DNA of 64,000 nt from Caulobacter segnis (GCF_023935105.1 NZ_CP096040.1:2604001-2668000); one strand, 5' to 3'; positions 28,763 to 37,875 are shown, numbered from the stretch's first letter. Program-made: numbers and translations. Notes: generated from the sequence alone by a model not told the origin.

Positions 28763-29704
28763 ATGGACCGACGCCAGCTTCTCGTCACCAGCCTGGCCTT
28801 CGTGGGTCTGGCCGCCTGTTCCAGGGCCGGGGGCGGCGCGTCGGTCCTGAAGGTCGGCAGCCAGCGCGGCGGCACCAAGGCCGTTCTGATCGCTTCAGGC
28901 GCTCTCGAAGGCGCGCCCTACAGGATCGAGTGGAGCGAATTCCCCGCCGCCGCGCCGCTGCTGGAGGCGGTCAGCGCCGGGGCGGTGGACCTGGGCGAGG
29001 CCGGTGACGCGCCGTTTCTGTACGCCTATGCCGGAGGAGCCAAGATCAAGGCCGTTCAGGCGGGGCGCAGCGGCGGCTCATCGACGGCCATCCTGGTTCC
29101 CAACGGCTCGTCGATCCACGCGCCGTCCGATCTGCGCGGCAAGAAGATCGCCACCGGCAGGGGCTCCATCGGCCACTACCTGCTGCTGCGGGTGTTGGAA
29201 AGCGCCGGCCTGAAGCCGACCGATGTCTCCATCGTCTATCTGACGCCGGGCGACGCCAAGGCGGCGTTTACGGCGGGATCGATCGACGCTTGGGTGACCT
29301 GGGGCTCGTACGTCGCCCTGGCGCGGCTGCATGACGCGGCGCGGATCCTGGCCGACGGCGAGGGGCTGCTGGGCGGCTTCGGCTACGAGGCGGCCAGCGA
29401 GAAGGCGATCGCCGAGAAGCGGCCGCAGATCGAGGATTTCCTGCGCCGCCTGGCCAGGGCTCGCCGCTGGGCGGCTGACAATCCTGACGCCTTTGGCCGG
29501 GTGCTGGCCAAGGAGACGGGGCTTTCAGAAGAGGTGGCCCTCTACACGGTCCGGCAGTACCGCATCCTGCCGGCGCCACTGGGCGAGGCGTCGGTCGAGG
29601 AAGCCAGGGCCTTGCTTGACCGCTTTCGGGCGGCCGGGGCAGTGGGCGCCACGCGCGATCCGGCCGGCGCCTTCGACGCCTCTTTTAACGGCGCGCTGAC
29701 GTGA
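28763..29704 (+). CDS. ABC substrate-binding lipoprotein, sulfonate type (second copy)
   Basis: 313 residues with AGGGAGGG upstream. The leader DRRQLLVTSLAFVGLAAC is a lipobox signal with a double Arg. The SsuA-like body includes VLKVGSQRGGTKAVLIASG, VSAGAVDLGEAGDAPFLYAY, LRGKKIATGRGSIGHYLLLRVLESAGLKPTDV and AFTAGSIDAWVTWGSY. No permease or ATPase is encoded next to it, so it probably shares the transporter at 21895-23516. The stop overlaps the next GTG start (GTGA). Confidence 0.9.
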   Translation: MDRRQLLVTSLAFVGLAACSRAGGGASVLKVGSQRGGTKAVLIASGALEGAPYRIEWSEFPAAAPLLEAVSAGAVDLGEAGDAPFLYAYAGGAKIKAVQAGRSGGSSTAILVPNGSSIHAPSDLRGKKIATGRGSIGHYLLLRVLESAGLKPTDVSIVYLTPGDAKAAFTAGSIDAWVTWGSYVALARLHDAARILADGEGLLGGFGYEAASEKAIAEKRPQIEDFLRRLARARRWAADNPDAFGRVLAKETGLSEEVALYTVRQYRILPAPLGEASVEEARALLDRFRAAGAVGATRDPAGAFDASFNGALT

Positions 29705-31281
29705 ACGCACCGCTGACCCTGACGGCCGACGTGCTGGTCATCGGCGGCGGCCTGGCCGGCGCTTGGGCGGCCGTGGCGGCGGCGCGTGAAGGCGCGGACG
29801 TCGTCCTGGTCGACAAGGGGCGTTGCGGGACCAGCGGGGTCACCGCCACGGCCGGCCCTGGCCACTGGTGGGTCCCGCCGGAACGGCGCGAGGCGGCGGT
29901 GGCCGATCGCTTCCAGCGGTCCCTGGGCCTGGGCGATCCGGACTGGATGCGGCGCATCCTGGACCTGACCTGGACCAGCCTGCCGGGGTTGCGGGACCAC
30001 TATGCCTTCTCGCGCGACGACCGGGGCGAGGTCCAGTATCGAGCCCTGCGCGGGCCGGAATACATGCGGGCCATGCGCGCCTACGCCCTGGCGGCGGGCG
30101 CGCGGATCCTGGACTACCATCCGGCGCTGCAGCTGCTGCGCCACGGCGACGGTTCGATCGCGGGCGCGGCCGGTGTCGCCTTGCGTGGCGAACAACCCTG
30201 GACGATCCGCGCGGGCGCCGTCGTGCTGGCCGCCGGCGGCACGGCCTTCGCTTCCCGCCTGCTGGGCTCGGCGACCAACACGGGCGATGGCCTGCTGATG
30301 GGCGTCGAGGCTGGGGCCGACCTCTCCGGCATGGAGTTCACCAACTACTACACGCCATCTCTGGCCGGCACGAACATGGCCCGGTCGATGGCCTACAGCT
30401 TTGCCCGCTGGTTCGACGCCGACGACAATGAGCTCGACATTCCGAACGGTCCGGACGTCACCCCGCATCTGGCCCGCGCGCTGATGAAGGGGCCGCTGTT
30501 CTGCCGGCTGGACAGGGTCCCCGAGGACATCCGGGCGATCATGCCTGAGGTGCAGCCCAATTTTATCTTGCCGTTCAAGAGGCTTGGGCTGGAAACCTAT
30601 CGCGATCGCTTCGAGGTGACGCTGCACGCCGAGGGCTCCGTCCGCGGCATTGGCGGCCTGCGCGTCGACGATGCGGACTGTCAGACCGCCGTGCCTGGCC
30701 TCTATGTCGCCGGCGACAACGCCAGTCGCGAGCTGGTCACGGGCGCGATCTCGGGCGGCGGGGCGGTCAACTCTTCATGGGCCTTGTCGTCAGGCCAGTG
30801 GGCCGGCGCGGCGGCGGCGCGCGGGGCGCGCTCGACCGGCGTGCGCGAGGCGGATCTGGTGATCGCCACGGGCCAGGCCGGCCTTGCGCCACGCCGCAAC
30901 GCCGCCGCGTTCGACACCGTCGCCGCGGTCCAGGCGGTGCGTGAGGAATTGAACGCCTACGACAAGAACATCTTCCGCCGAGGCGACGTCCTGGCGGCCT
31001 CGCTGGCGCGGCTGGATGGGATCTGGCGCGAACTGGCCGATCATGGCCGCGCCCAGGGGCGGGCGGGCTTGCGCCTGCGCGAGGTCGCCGCTCTGGTCGC
31101 TGCCGGACGCTGGAGCAAGGCCGCCGCCCTGACGCGGCGCGAAAGCCGGGGCATGCATCGCCGCGAGGATGCGCCGAGCCTGGATCCGCGCCTGGCCAGC
31201 CGCCAACGCGTCCAGGGCCTGAGCAGGATCCTCACCCGCTTCGAGCCGCTTGCGGATCAAGACCAGGCGGAGGTCGCCTGA
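29701..31281 (+). CDS. FAD-binding fumarate reductase/AprA-like flavoprotein
   Basis: 526 residues with a GTG start overlapping the SBP stop. The FAD fold is LVIGGGLAGAWAAVAAAREGADVVLVDKG at residues 13-41. FAD_binding_2 motifs follow: AVVLAAGGTAFASRLLGSATNTGDGLLMGVEAGADLSGMEFTN, and a C-terminal VPGLYVAGDNASRELVTGAISGGGAVN. It resembles the flavoprotein subunit of adenylylsulfate reductase/succinate dehydrogenase and is directly followed by a two-cluster ferredoxin, the AprA-AprB order. No ATP sulfurylase or dissimilatory genes are near, so a desulfurisation or sulfite-handling redox step on the imported compound is more likely than APS reduction. This is inference. Confidence 0.85.
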   Translation: MNAPLTLTADVLVIGGGLAGAWAAVAAAREGADVVLVDKGRCGTSGVTATAGPGHWWVPPERREAAVADRFQRSLGLGDPDWMRRILDLTWTSLPGLRDHYAFSRDDRGEVQYRALRGPEYMRAMRAYALAAGARILDYHPALQLLRHGDGSIAGAAGVALRGEQPWTIRAGAVVLAAGGTAFASRLLGSATNTGDGLLMGVEAGADLSGMEFTNYYTPSLAGTNMARSMAYSFARWFDADDNELDIPNGPDVTPHLARALMKGPLFCRLDRVPEDIRAIMPEVQPNFILPFKRLGLETYRDRFEVTLHAEGSVRGIGGLRVDDADCQTAVPGLYVAGDNASRELVTGAISGGGAVNSSWALSSGQWAGAAAARGARSTGVREADLVIATGQAGLAPRRNAAAFDTVAAVQAVREELNAYDKNIFRRGDVLAASLARLDGIWRELADHGRAQGRAGLRLREVAALVAAGRWSKAAALTRRESRGMHRREDAPSLDPRLASRQRVQGLSRILTRFEPLADQDQAEVA

Positions 31282-31673
31282 TGATCGAGGTCGTTCTCGA
31301 GAATCGCTGCGGCGGCTGTGGCGACTGCGTCGACGCCTGTCCCAGCGATGTGCTGCGGCTGGGCGCGGGCGGCAAGGTGGTGATCGCCGCCCAGGCCGAC
31401 TGTCAGACCTGCTTCCTATGCGAACTCTACTGCCCGGCCGACGCCCTGTTCGTCTGGCCGGAGGTGGAGCGGATCGCCGGGATCACGGCCGCACAAGCGC
31501 TGGCCTCGGGCCAGGTGGGCGCCTTCCGCCGTGACCACGGCTGGGACGAGCACGCGGCCACCCACACCAATCAACATTGGCGGATGGGGGCGATCTTCGA
31601 GCGCGCTCGCCTGCAGGCGATCGAGCTCGCCGCCGCCAGGACCGCTCGACCCGAGGAAGGACGCTCGTCATGA
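31281..31673 (+). CDS. 2[4Fe-4S] ferredoxin, AprB-like
   Basis: 130 residues; TGATG overlap with the flavoprotein gene. Two cluster motifs are visible: Cys10, 13, 16, 20 in CGGCGDCVDACP, and Cys41, 44, 47, 51 in CQTCFLCELYCP. The remaining 75 residues form a polar tail with HTNQHWRMGAIFERARLQAIEL. It would be the electron-transfer subunit of the preceding flavoprotein. The stop overlaps the following ATG. Confidence 0.92.
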   Translation: MIEVVLENRCGGCGDCVDACPSDVLRLGAGGKVVIAAQADCQTCFLCELYCPADALFVWPEVERIAGITAAQALASGQVGAFRRDHGWDEHAATHTNQHWRMGAIFERARLQAIELAAARTARPEEGRSS

Positions 31674-32344
31674 GCCTCAAGAGTCTGAAGGACCGTCTCG
31701 CCGACCTGCACGCCGAGCGCGAACGCACGTGGGATCCGGCCCAGCTGAAGATCAATATCGACCAGCAACGAACGCTTGTGGAGACCGCTGACCCGTCGCG
31801 ATGGGTCAAGGTGGGCGAGCGCCTGGAGCCGTTCACGCTGCCGGACGTCGAGGGCGGAGCGCTGTCGCTGGAGGCGCTGATCCAGCGTGGCCCAGCGGTG
31901 CTGGTGTTCTTCCGCTTCGCCGGCTGCCCGGCCTGCAACATCGCCCTGCCTTACTATGACGAGGCGCTGGCGCCCGACCTGCGGGACCTGGGCGCGACCC
32001 TGGTGGCGGTCAGCCCGCAGGTTCCCGAACGGCTTGGAGAGATCCGCGCTCGCCATGGCCTGTCGTTCAAGGTCGCGTCGGACACGGACAACGCCCTCGG
32101 CCGACGGTTCGGCATCCTCTACACCGCCGACGACGCCAGCCAGGCCGCGCAACGCGCCAAGGGCGCCTTCATCGGCGACACGACCGGCACGGGAACCTGG
32201 GAGCTACCCCAGCCCGCTGTCGTCGTCATCGACCACGAGCGCGTCGTTCGCTTCGTCGACGTCAGTCCCGACTGGCTGGTCCGCACCGAGGCCGAAGCCG
32301 TCCTCGCGGCCGTCCGCGACATCACCCTGGTTCCCGCCGAATAG
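31670..32344 (+). CDS. Peroxiredoxin/thioredoxin-fold protein with CPAC motif
   Basis: 224 residues from the ATG at 31670, with GAGGAAGGA upstream and ATGA coupling to the ferredoxin. An N-terminal charged helix ([20 protein letters not shown]) precedes an AhpC/TSA domain. The active site is [11 protein letters not shown] with Cys86 and Cys89, so it is a CxxC variant and not the classic single peroxidatic Cys. Likely roles are reducing a disulfide or persulfide intermediate or protecting the flavin monooxygenase from peroxide. No signal peptide. Confidence 0.85.
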   Translation: MSLKSLKDRLADLHAERERTWDPAQLKINIDQQRTLVETADPSRWVKVGERLEPFTLPDVEGGALSLEALIQRGPAVLVFFRFAGCPACNIALPYYDEALAPDLRDLGATLVAVSPQVPERLGEIRARHGLSFKVASDTDNALGRRFGILYTADDASQAAQRAKGAFIGDTTGTGTWELPQPAVVVIDHERVVRFVDVSPDWLVRTEAEAVLAAVRDITLVPAE

Positions 32345-32360
32345 GATCGGAGATTTTCCC

Positions 32361-33695
32361 ATGACCGCTCAGCGCCAACTGAAGCTCGGCTTCATCCTGC
32401 ACGGCGTCGGCCCCGGCTGGGGCGACTGGCGTCACCCCAACGCCCAGCCGAACGCCAGCACCGACTTCCAGTTCTACAAGCGCCAGGCCCAGGTGGCCGA
32501 GGCTGGCAAGTTCGATTTCCTGTTCGTGGCCGACAGCGTCTACATCACCGAGAAGTCCAGCCCGCATTATCTGAACCGCTTCGAGCCGCTGACCATTCTG
32601 TCGGCCCTGGCTGGCGCCACGAACAACATCGGCCTCGTGGCCACCCTGACGGTCAGCTACAGCGAGCCGTTCAACGTCGCCCGCCAGTTCGCCTCGCTGG
32701 ACCATATCAGCGGCGGCCGCGCCGGCTGGAACGTCGTCACCTCGTGGCTCGAGGGCAGCGCCGCCAACTACAGCCGCGAGAAGCACTACGCCCACGATGT
32801 CCGCTACCGTCTGGCCGGCGAGTATCTGGACGTGGTCCAGGGGCTGTGGGACTCGTGGGAGGATGACGCCCTGACCTTCGACAAGAAAGGCGGGCAATTC
32901 TTTGATCCGGCGAAGCTTCACACCCTGAACCACAAGGGCGAGTTCTTCTCGGTGAAGGGACCGCTGAACATCAGCCGCTCGCCGCAGGGACAGCCGGTGA
33001 TCTTCCAGGCCGGGGCGTCCGAGGACGGCAAGGCCTTCGCCGCCAAGCGGGCCGACGCGATCTTCGTCTCTCACGAGGAAATTGACGCGGCAAAGACCTA
33101 CTACCAGGACATCAAGGCTCGCGCCGCCGGGTTCGGTCGCGATCCGGATCAACTGCACGTGTTGCCCGCGGCTCGCCCGGTGGTCGGTCGCACGCCCGAG
33201 GCGGCGGAGGCGCTGTACAAGGAACTGACCGAACTGGTCTCGCTGGACAATGCTCTGTCGATGCTGGCCAGGCCGTTCAACGAATACGATTTCAGCCAGC
33301 ACGATCCCGACGGCCCTTTCCCGCTTGAGGCCGCCGCGTTCGGCGCCAACTCCAACCAGAGCGCGGTGAACCGCATCGTCGCGGCGGTGAAGGCGGAGAA
33401 CCTGACCCTGCGCCAGACGGCCCTGCGTTTCGCCACGCCGCGCGGTCACTTCGTCGGGACGCCCGAACAGGTCGCCGACAGTCTGCAGCAATGGTTCGAA
33501 GAGCGGGCGTCCGACGGCTTCGTGCTGTTCGAAAGCCTGCCGGGCCAGCTGGAGGCCTTCGTCGAACTGGTCGTGCCGATCCTGCAGGCGCGAGGTCTGT
33601 ATCGCACCGAATACGAAGGCTCGACCTTCCGCGAGAGCCTGGGCTTGGACTTCCCGGTCAACAGGTACGCGGGGGCGCTGGCGGCGGCCGAATAG
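32361..33695 (+). CDS. FMN-dependent monooxygenase, NtaA/SnaA/DszA family
   Basis: 444 residues with CGGAG eight bases upstream. The luciferase-like TIM barrel carries the long family insertions: [43 protein letters not shown], [53 protein letters not shown] and [16 protein letters not shown]. DszA acts on sulfones and DmoA on dimethylsulfide, while NtaA acts on nitrilotriacetate. In this operon a C-S substrate is favoured. It needs FMNH2, probably from the reductase at 11097. Confidence 0.9.
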   Translation: MTAQRQLKLGFILHGVGPGWGDWRHPNAQPNASTDFQFYKRQAQVAEAGKFDFLFVADSVYITEKSSPHYLNRFEPLTILSALAGATNNIGLVATLTVSYSEPFNVARQFASLDHISGGRAGWNVVTSWLEGSAANYSREKHYAHDVRYRLAGEYLDVVQGLWDSWEDDALTFDKKGGQFFDPAKLHTLNHKGEFFSVKGPLNISRSPQGQPVIFQAGASEDGKAFAAKRADAIFVSHEEIDAAKTYYQDIKARAAGFGRDPDQLHVLPAARPVVGRTPEAAEALYKELTELVSLDNALSMLARPFNEYDFSQHDPDGPFPLEAAAFGANSNQSAVNRIVAAVKAENLTLRQTALRFATPRGHFVGTPEQVADSLQQWFEERASDGFVLFESLPGQLEAFVELVVPILQARGLYRTEYEGSTFRESLGLDFPVNRYAGALAAAE

Positions 33696-33720
33696 CGCTG
33701 CCTGGGGGTTCGAAGGCTGG

Positions 33721-33750
33721 AGCCGGTCGGTCCTCGCGGGCCGACCGGCT
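33721..33750. terminator. Hairpin between convergent monooxygenase and TonB receptor genes
   Basis: Perfect 10-bp stem AGCCGGTCGG / CCGACCGGCT around a 10-base loop, followed by TCGTCGTTCT. It lies in the 63-base gap between convergent stops and can serve both strands. Confidence 0.7.
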
Positions 33751-33758
33751 TCGTCGTT

Positions 33759-36143
33759 CTAGAAGTCCGCCGAGATCGTGAACTGGATCGTGCGCGGCGG
33801 GGCCGGGCGGAAGCTGGCGGCGGTGTTCACCGTCGTGCTGATCGTGCCCAGATAGTCCTTGTCGAAGATGTTATCGACATTGACCCGCGCCTTGACCTGG
33901 CTGAACGGGCCGGCCGCGAAGCCGTCGCCGATGTCGACATAGGCGTTGACGATGGTGTAGCCGCCGACCTTCTCGCTGTTGACGAAGTTGGTGAAGCGGC
34001 TCTCCAGGTGACGGGCCGAGACGTTGACGAGCAGGCCGTCGAACGGCTCGACCGTGACGCCGGTCGTGAAGACCCAGTCGGGGAAGTCCGGCACCTTCTT
34101 GCCGGCGATCGCCAGGGTGACCGGCGCGGCCGTGGTGCTGGCTCGGTAGTTCAGGACATCGTCCTGGAACACAGCGTCATTGTACGAGACGTTGGCGTTG
34201 AAATAGGCCTTGCCGGCGAAGATCTCGGGCTTCCACTGGCCGCTGAACTCGACACCCTTGGCCTTCACCGCGCCGACGTTCTGGTAGAAGGTTTCGGTCA
34301 CGCCGCCGCCGCCGGGCACCAGCGAGGCAAAGGCCTGCAGACGATTCTTGAACTCGGTCTGGTAGGCCACGATCGAGGCGTTGAACGTGCGGTGGTTGGC
34401 CCGGTAACCGAACTCCCAGTTGGTCGAGGTCTCGGGGAGGGGGCTGGCGATCGTGGGGCTGGCGGCCGAGAAAATGTCGTCCGCGCCGCGCGGCAGGGCC
34501 ATGTTCTCGGAGTAAGAGGCGAACACCTGGTCGCGGCCGGTCAGGCTGTAGACCGCCCCGACCTGCGGCAGGAAGCTGTCTTTCCAGTTGGCCTTCAGGA
34601 TCGGGTGGCGAAGGTTGATGTAATCGTTCGGGTTGCGGTAGCCGGCGATCTTGTAGTCGATATCTGTGGCCTTGAAGCCCAGCTCGACCTTCAGCTTGGC
34701 CTCCAGCAAGGTCAGGGTGTCCTTGACGAAGAACTGCTTGGTCTCGCGCAGCGACTTGTAGTCCCGCTGGGCGTGGACCCGCTCGTTGAACAGCGGCGCG
34801 CCGTCGGGGTTGCCGTTCTCGACGTTGTAGCGGTTCTGGGTGCGGTGATAGTCGTCGTTCTCGAGCCAGAGGCCGGCTTCGATCTTGTTGAAGCCCAGAT
34901 GCCAGGCGACCTTGGCGGTCACGCCCTTGCGAATGCCGTCGACGCCGGACAGGCCGTACTGGATGCCCTTTGGCGCGACGATGCCCGCCACTTTGCCGAT
35001 CTCGGCGGTGTAGCTGGTCAGCGAGGTGGCATAGGCCTCGGGCGAGACGCCATAGCCGCCCTTGTCCTCGTAGTAGGCGGTGGTGGTGAGGTCGACGGTG
35101 TCGGTGATCGGCGTATTCAGCGTCAGGCCGTACAGGTGGTCCTTCCGCTTGTTGACCGCGAACTTGTAGTACTGGGCATAGTTGGCGTTGGAGTAGGTGG
35201 GGCCGCCCGACACCGCCGGCAGGTTGGTGGCGGTCTGGGTGCTGCCCGCCGGACCCGGGTTCGGCACGATGCCCAGATAAGCGAAATAGCGACCCGAGCG
35301 GCCGAACACGTCGCCAGCCGTCCCGTTGTACTGGGCCAGGGTGATCGAGGGGCTGTCGTAGTCGAAATAGTCATTGTGGACAGTCTGGAAGCTGACGTCG
35401 CCGCCATTGGGCAGGGCGTAACGCAGCTTGCCCTCGTAGTGCTTGCGATCGATCGTGCCCGGGCCGCGCCACAGGTCGCCCTTGATCCACGAACCGCTGG
35501 CATAGCCCGAAAGGCCACCGTGCTCGCCCATCTCTAGGCGCAGGAAGGTGCGGCGCAGGTCGTCGCTGCCCAGGGTGCCGCTGATTGCGCCGCCGGCCGT
35601 CTTGGACGGGGCTTGGGTGAAGTAGTCGACGATGGGGCCCAGCGAGGCGTAGCTGGGCAGGGCGACATCGCCCGCGCCGGCTGAGGCGGTGACCCGTAGC
35701 AGGTTCTCGTTGTCGACATAGCGGTAGATCGGGCTGCCGCCGAACTGGTCGCTGCGGCCCATCGGGATGTTGTCCAGCAGGAAGCCGATCTGCTGGAAGT
35801 TGAAGGCCCGCACCGAGACCGAGTTGCCGAACTCGTACATGCCCAGGGCATCGTTGGCCTGGACGTTGAAGCCGGGGAGGGACTCCAGCATCTTCAGGCC
35901 GGTGATGCCCGCCGGCGCGGACAGCAGCGCCTCGCGGGTGATCGAGACCGTGGCGGTGGCGTGGTCGGTGCCGATCGCGACGCTGGCTTCGGACAGGCGC
36001 TTGCCGGTCACGACGACGGTGTCGACCTCGGAGGTCTTGTCGACTTCCTGCGCCAGGACGGGCGTTGCGCCGCCAAGGATCGAAGCGGTGAGAAGAAGCA
36101 CTCGCAGGCGGTGGCGCGCGGGCGAGATGTTACGGTCGGTCAT
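33759..36143 (-). CDS. TonB-dependent outer-membrane receptor (third of the sulfur block)
   Basis: 794 residues from the ATG at 36143, with GGGGA five bases upstream; a TTG four codons earlier is the alternative. Signal peptide to about VLA-QE. The plug starts VDTVVVTGKRLSEASVAIGTDHATATVSI and has FLLDNIPMGRSDQFGG. The barrel ends PPRTIQFTISADF. The long 5' region carries an A/T-rich promoter zone and, 288 bases upstream, a glycine riboswitch. It is convergent with the monooxygenase operon. Its cargo is unclear; it may belong to the sulfur block or be independent. Confidence 0.9.
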   Translation of the reverse strand: MTDRNISPARHRLRVLLLTASILGGATPVLAQEVDKTSEVDTVVVTGKRLSEASVAIGTDHATATVSITREALLSAPAGITGLKMLESLPGFNVQANDALGMYEFGNSVSVRAFNFQQIGFLLDNIPMGRSDQFGGSPIYRYVDNENLLRVTASAGAGDVALPSYASLGPIVDYFTQAPSKTAGGAISGTLGSDDLRRTFLRLEMGEHGGLSGYASGSWIKGDLWRGPGTIDRKHYEGKLRYALPNGGDVSFQTVHNDYFDYDSPSITLAQYNGTAGDVFGRSGRYFAYLGIVPNPGPAGSTQTATNLPAVSGGPTYSNANYAQYYKFAVNKRKDHLYGLTLNTPITDTVDLTTTAYYEDKGGYGVSPEAYATSLTSYTAEIGKVAGIVAPKGIQYGLSGVDGIRKGVTAKVAWHLGFNKIEAGLWLENDDYHRTQNRYNVENGNPDGAPLFNERVHAQRDYKSLRETKQFFVKDTLTLLEAKLKVELGFKATDIDYKIAGYRNPNDYINLRHPILKANWKDSFLPQVGAVYSLTGRDQVFASYSENMALPRGADDIFSAASPTIASPLPETSTNWEFGYRANHRTFNASIVAYQTEFKNRLQAFASLVPGGGGVTETFYQNVGAVKAKGVEFSGQWKPEIFAGKAYFNANVSYNDAVFQDDVLNYRASTTAAPVTLAIAGKKVPDFPDWVFTTGVTVEPFDGLLVNVSARHLESRFTNFVNSEKVGGYTIVNAYVDIGDGFAAGPFSQVKARVNVDNIFDKDYLGTISTTVNTAASFRPAPPRTIQFTISADF

Positions 36144-36430
36144 CGTTATCCCCAATCACTTTTGACTGAGGGGAGCGTCGCTATGTGTTCTCGCGAGGTA
36201 AATTCAGAATTTCTCTGTCTGTGTCGATATAATGACTAAGTTGAGATGTTGCGCATATTTGTTCAATATATGAACAGTGAAAATATTGACCTACTCATAA
36301 GCGACATTTATTTCGCGAAAGTCGGTAGACGATCGCGTTCGTGCATTTTCAGTCGGGGCGGTGGAGCGGGTTCTTTAGTTTCGCATGACGCACGCAGGGG
36401 CTGGGCGCGCCGGCATGGCGCGCCTACTCA
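36144..36430 (-). promoter_or_regulatory. Long leader/promoter region of the TonB receptor
   Basis: 287 bases with no convincing gene. The half nearest the receptor is A/T-rich (GAACAAATATGCGC, CATATATTGAAC, AATATTTTCAC on the minus strand) and holds AATTCAGAATTTCT (36201-36214), like motifs near other sulfur-block promoters. The half nearest the riboswitch has a GGCGCGCC - atgcc - GGCGCGCC hairpin (about 36402-36422). A promoter for the receptor probably lies in the A/T-rich half, which would make it independent of the riboswitch. Confidence 0.5.
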
Positions 36431-36620
36431 CCCCCGCTGTCCTTGGCGCCTGAGAGATTCAGCGGGCCCATGCCGTTGGCGGGGCCGCCTTGCTCCTTCG
36501 GCGAGGGCGTCTGGCGCCCTGCTTTCCAGCGTTCAGAAGCCCGCGCGGTCCTTTTGCTTGAGCGTTTCCGGGGCGGTTTCGCCTTCAGCGCCGGGCCGGG
36601 GCCCGATCTCTCCCGCGAGA
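36431..36620 (-). ncRNA. Tandem glycine riboswitch (two aptamers)
   Basis: Read on the minus strand from 36620. Aptamer I (about 36538-36620) has GCGGGAGAGAT, then GAAGGCGAAACCGCC, then CGGAAACGCTCAAGC and AAAAGGACCGCG. Aptamer II (about 36431-36535) has CGCTGGAAAGC, then CGCCGAAGGAGCAAGG, then GAATCTCTCAGGC and CCAAGGACAGCG. These are the ordered signature blocks of the glycine riboswitch with its short linker. Each aptamer has a deviation: CAAGC for CAGGC in I, and GGAAAG for GGAGAG in II. Such RNAs normally control gcvT or glycine transport. Here the next gene on the strand is a TonB receptor, 288 bases on. It starts right after the mutarotase terminator, leaving little room for its own promoter. 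Confidence 0.88.
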
Positions 36621-36641
36621 GCCCGGCCAGCAGGCGGCAGC

Positions 36642-36673
36642 AAAAACCCCGGGTCAAACGGATTGACCCGGGG
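36642..36673 (-). terminator. Rho-independent terminator of the arabinose dehydrogenase/mutarotase operon
   Basis: An 11-bp perfect stem CCCCGGGTCAA / TTGACCCGGGG with a five-base loop, followed on the minus strand by TTTTT (36646-36642). It lies 62 bases past the aldose epimerase stop. Confidence 0.9.
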
Positions 36674-36735
36674 CTGCTGGAGTTCGTAGCGATTGCGAAC
36701 GAACGTGGCGCGCGGCGCCCGCGAACGAGGCGCGG

Positions 36736-37875
36736 CTACTTCGTGACGGTCAGCTTGAAGACCATCGTGTTGCTGTACTTCTGGCCCGGATCCAGGCGGA
36801 CCGACGCGAACTGCGGCTTGTTCGGCGCGTCGGGGAAGTGCTGCGGCTCGAGCGCGATACCGTCGCCTTGGCGATAGATCTTGCCGCTCTTGCCGATGGT
36901 CGTGCCATCGATGAAGTTGCCGGCATAGAACTGGATGCCCGGCTGGTCGCTGAGGATCTCCAGCACGCGGCCGCTCTTGGGGTCGGCCAGGCGCGCGGCC
37001 AGGCGTGGGGCGCCGCCAGCCTTGCCGTTCAGCACGTAGTTATGGTCATAGCCGCGGCCGACGACGATCTGCGGATCCCGGGCGTCGCGGACCCGGGTCT
37101 CGACCGCGGTCGGCTTGCGGAAGTCGAACGGCGTGCCCGCCACCGGGGTGATCGCACCCGTCGGGATCAGCTCGTTGTCGACCGGGGTGTATCCGTCGGC
37201 CGGGATGGTCAGCACGTTGCCCATCGCGCCTTCCGGAACGCCTTCGCCGGCCACGTTGAACAGAGCGTGGTTGGTCATGTTGACGATGGTCGGCTTGTCG
37301 GTTGTCGCGCCGTAGGTGATCGTCAGGTTGTTCTGCTCGTCCAGGGCGTAGGTCGCCGTGGCGGTCAGGGTTCCGGGATAGCCTTCCTCGCCATCGGGGC
37401 TGACATAGCCGAAGGTCACCGAGGCGGTCGGGCCGGACTTGGCGTTCAGCACCTTCCAGACGACCTTGTCGAAGCCCTTCACACCGCCATGCAGCGCGGC
37501 GACCTTGTTGTTGTTCAGCGCCAGTTGGTAGGTCTTGCCATCCAGGCTGAAGCGGCCTTTACCGATACGGTTGGCGAACCGCCCGACCGAGGCGCCGAAA
37601 TAGCTGGCGTTCTTCTCGTAGGTGGCCGCGTCGGCGAAGCCCAGGGCGATGTCGGCCTTCTTGCCCGTGCGGTCGGGCGCGATCAGCGACTGCAGGGTCG
37701 CGCCATAGGTGATGATCGTGGCGCTGACGCCCTTGGCGTTGGTCAGGGTGATGGCCTCGACGGCCTCGCCCGAGGCGATGGCGCCGAACGGCTTGCGCGA
37801 CAGCTCGACGGCGTTGGCCGACGAGACGGCGACCAGGGCGAGCGCACTGCTCAGGACAATGGTCTTCAGCTTCAT
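36736..37875 (-). CDS. Aldose 1-epimerase (mutarotase), exported
   Basis: 379 residues from the ATG at 37875, with AAAGGGAGAG upstream. The signal peptide is MKLKTIVLSSALALVAVSSANA-VE, so it acts in the periplasm. GalM motifs are FANRIGKGRFSLDGKTYQLALNNN, LHGGVKGFDKVVW, MTNHALFNVAG, GYDHNYVL and a C-terminal GIALEPQHFPDAPN with the catalytic Glu. It equilibrates anomers of L-arabinose or D-galactose before uptake or oxidation. It is the last gene of the minus-strand operon with L-arabinose dehydrogenase (34-base gap). Confidence 0.93.
   Translation of the reverse strand: MKLKTIVLSSALALVAVSSANAVELSRKPFGAIASGEAVEAITLTNAKGVSATIITYGATLQSLIAPDRTGKKADIALGFADAATYEKNASYFGASVGRFANRIGKGRFSLDGKTYQLALNNNKVAALHGGVKGFDKVVWKVLNAKSGPTASVTFGYVSPDGEEGYPGTLTATATYALDEQNNLTITYGATTDKPTIVNMTNHALFNVAGEGVPEGAMGNVLTIPADGYTPVDNELIPTGAITPVAGTPFDFRKPTAVETRVRDARDPQIVVGRGYDHNYVLNGKAGGAPRLAARLADPKSGRVLEILSDQPGIQFYAGNFIDGTTIGKSGKIYRQGDGIALEPQHFPDAPNKPQFASVRLDPGQKYSNTMVFKLTVTK

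Noticed and set aside
29701..31673. Dissimilatory APS reductase aprAB
   Set aside because: No sat, qmo or dsr genes nearby, the flavoprotein is shorter than true AprA, and it sits in a sulfonate uptake operon; kept as AprA/AprB-like only.
36424..36657. Minus-strand 77-codon frame
   Set aside because: It lies wholly within the glycine riboswitch and terminator; codons follow the conserved RNA blocks, so it is not a gene.
36246..36689. Plus-strand 147-codon frame
   Set aside because: Antisense to the riboswitch and to the TonB receptor leader, no ribosome site, no recognisable protein features.
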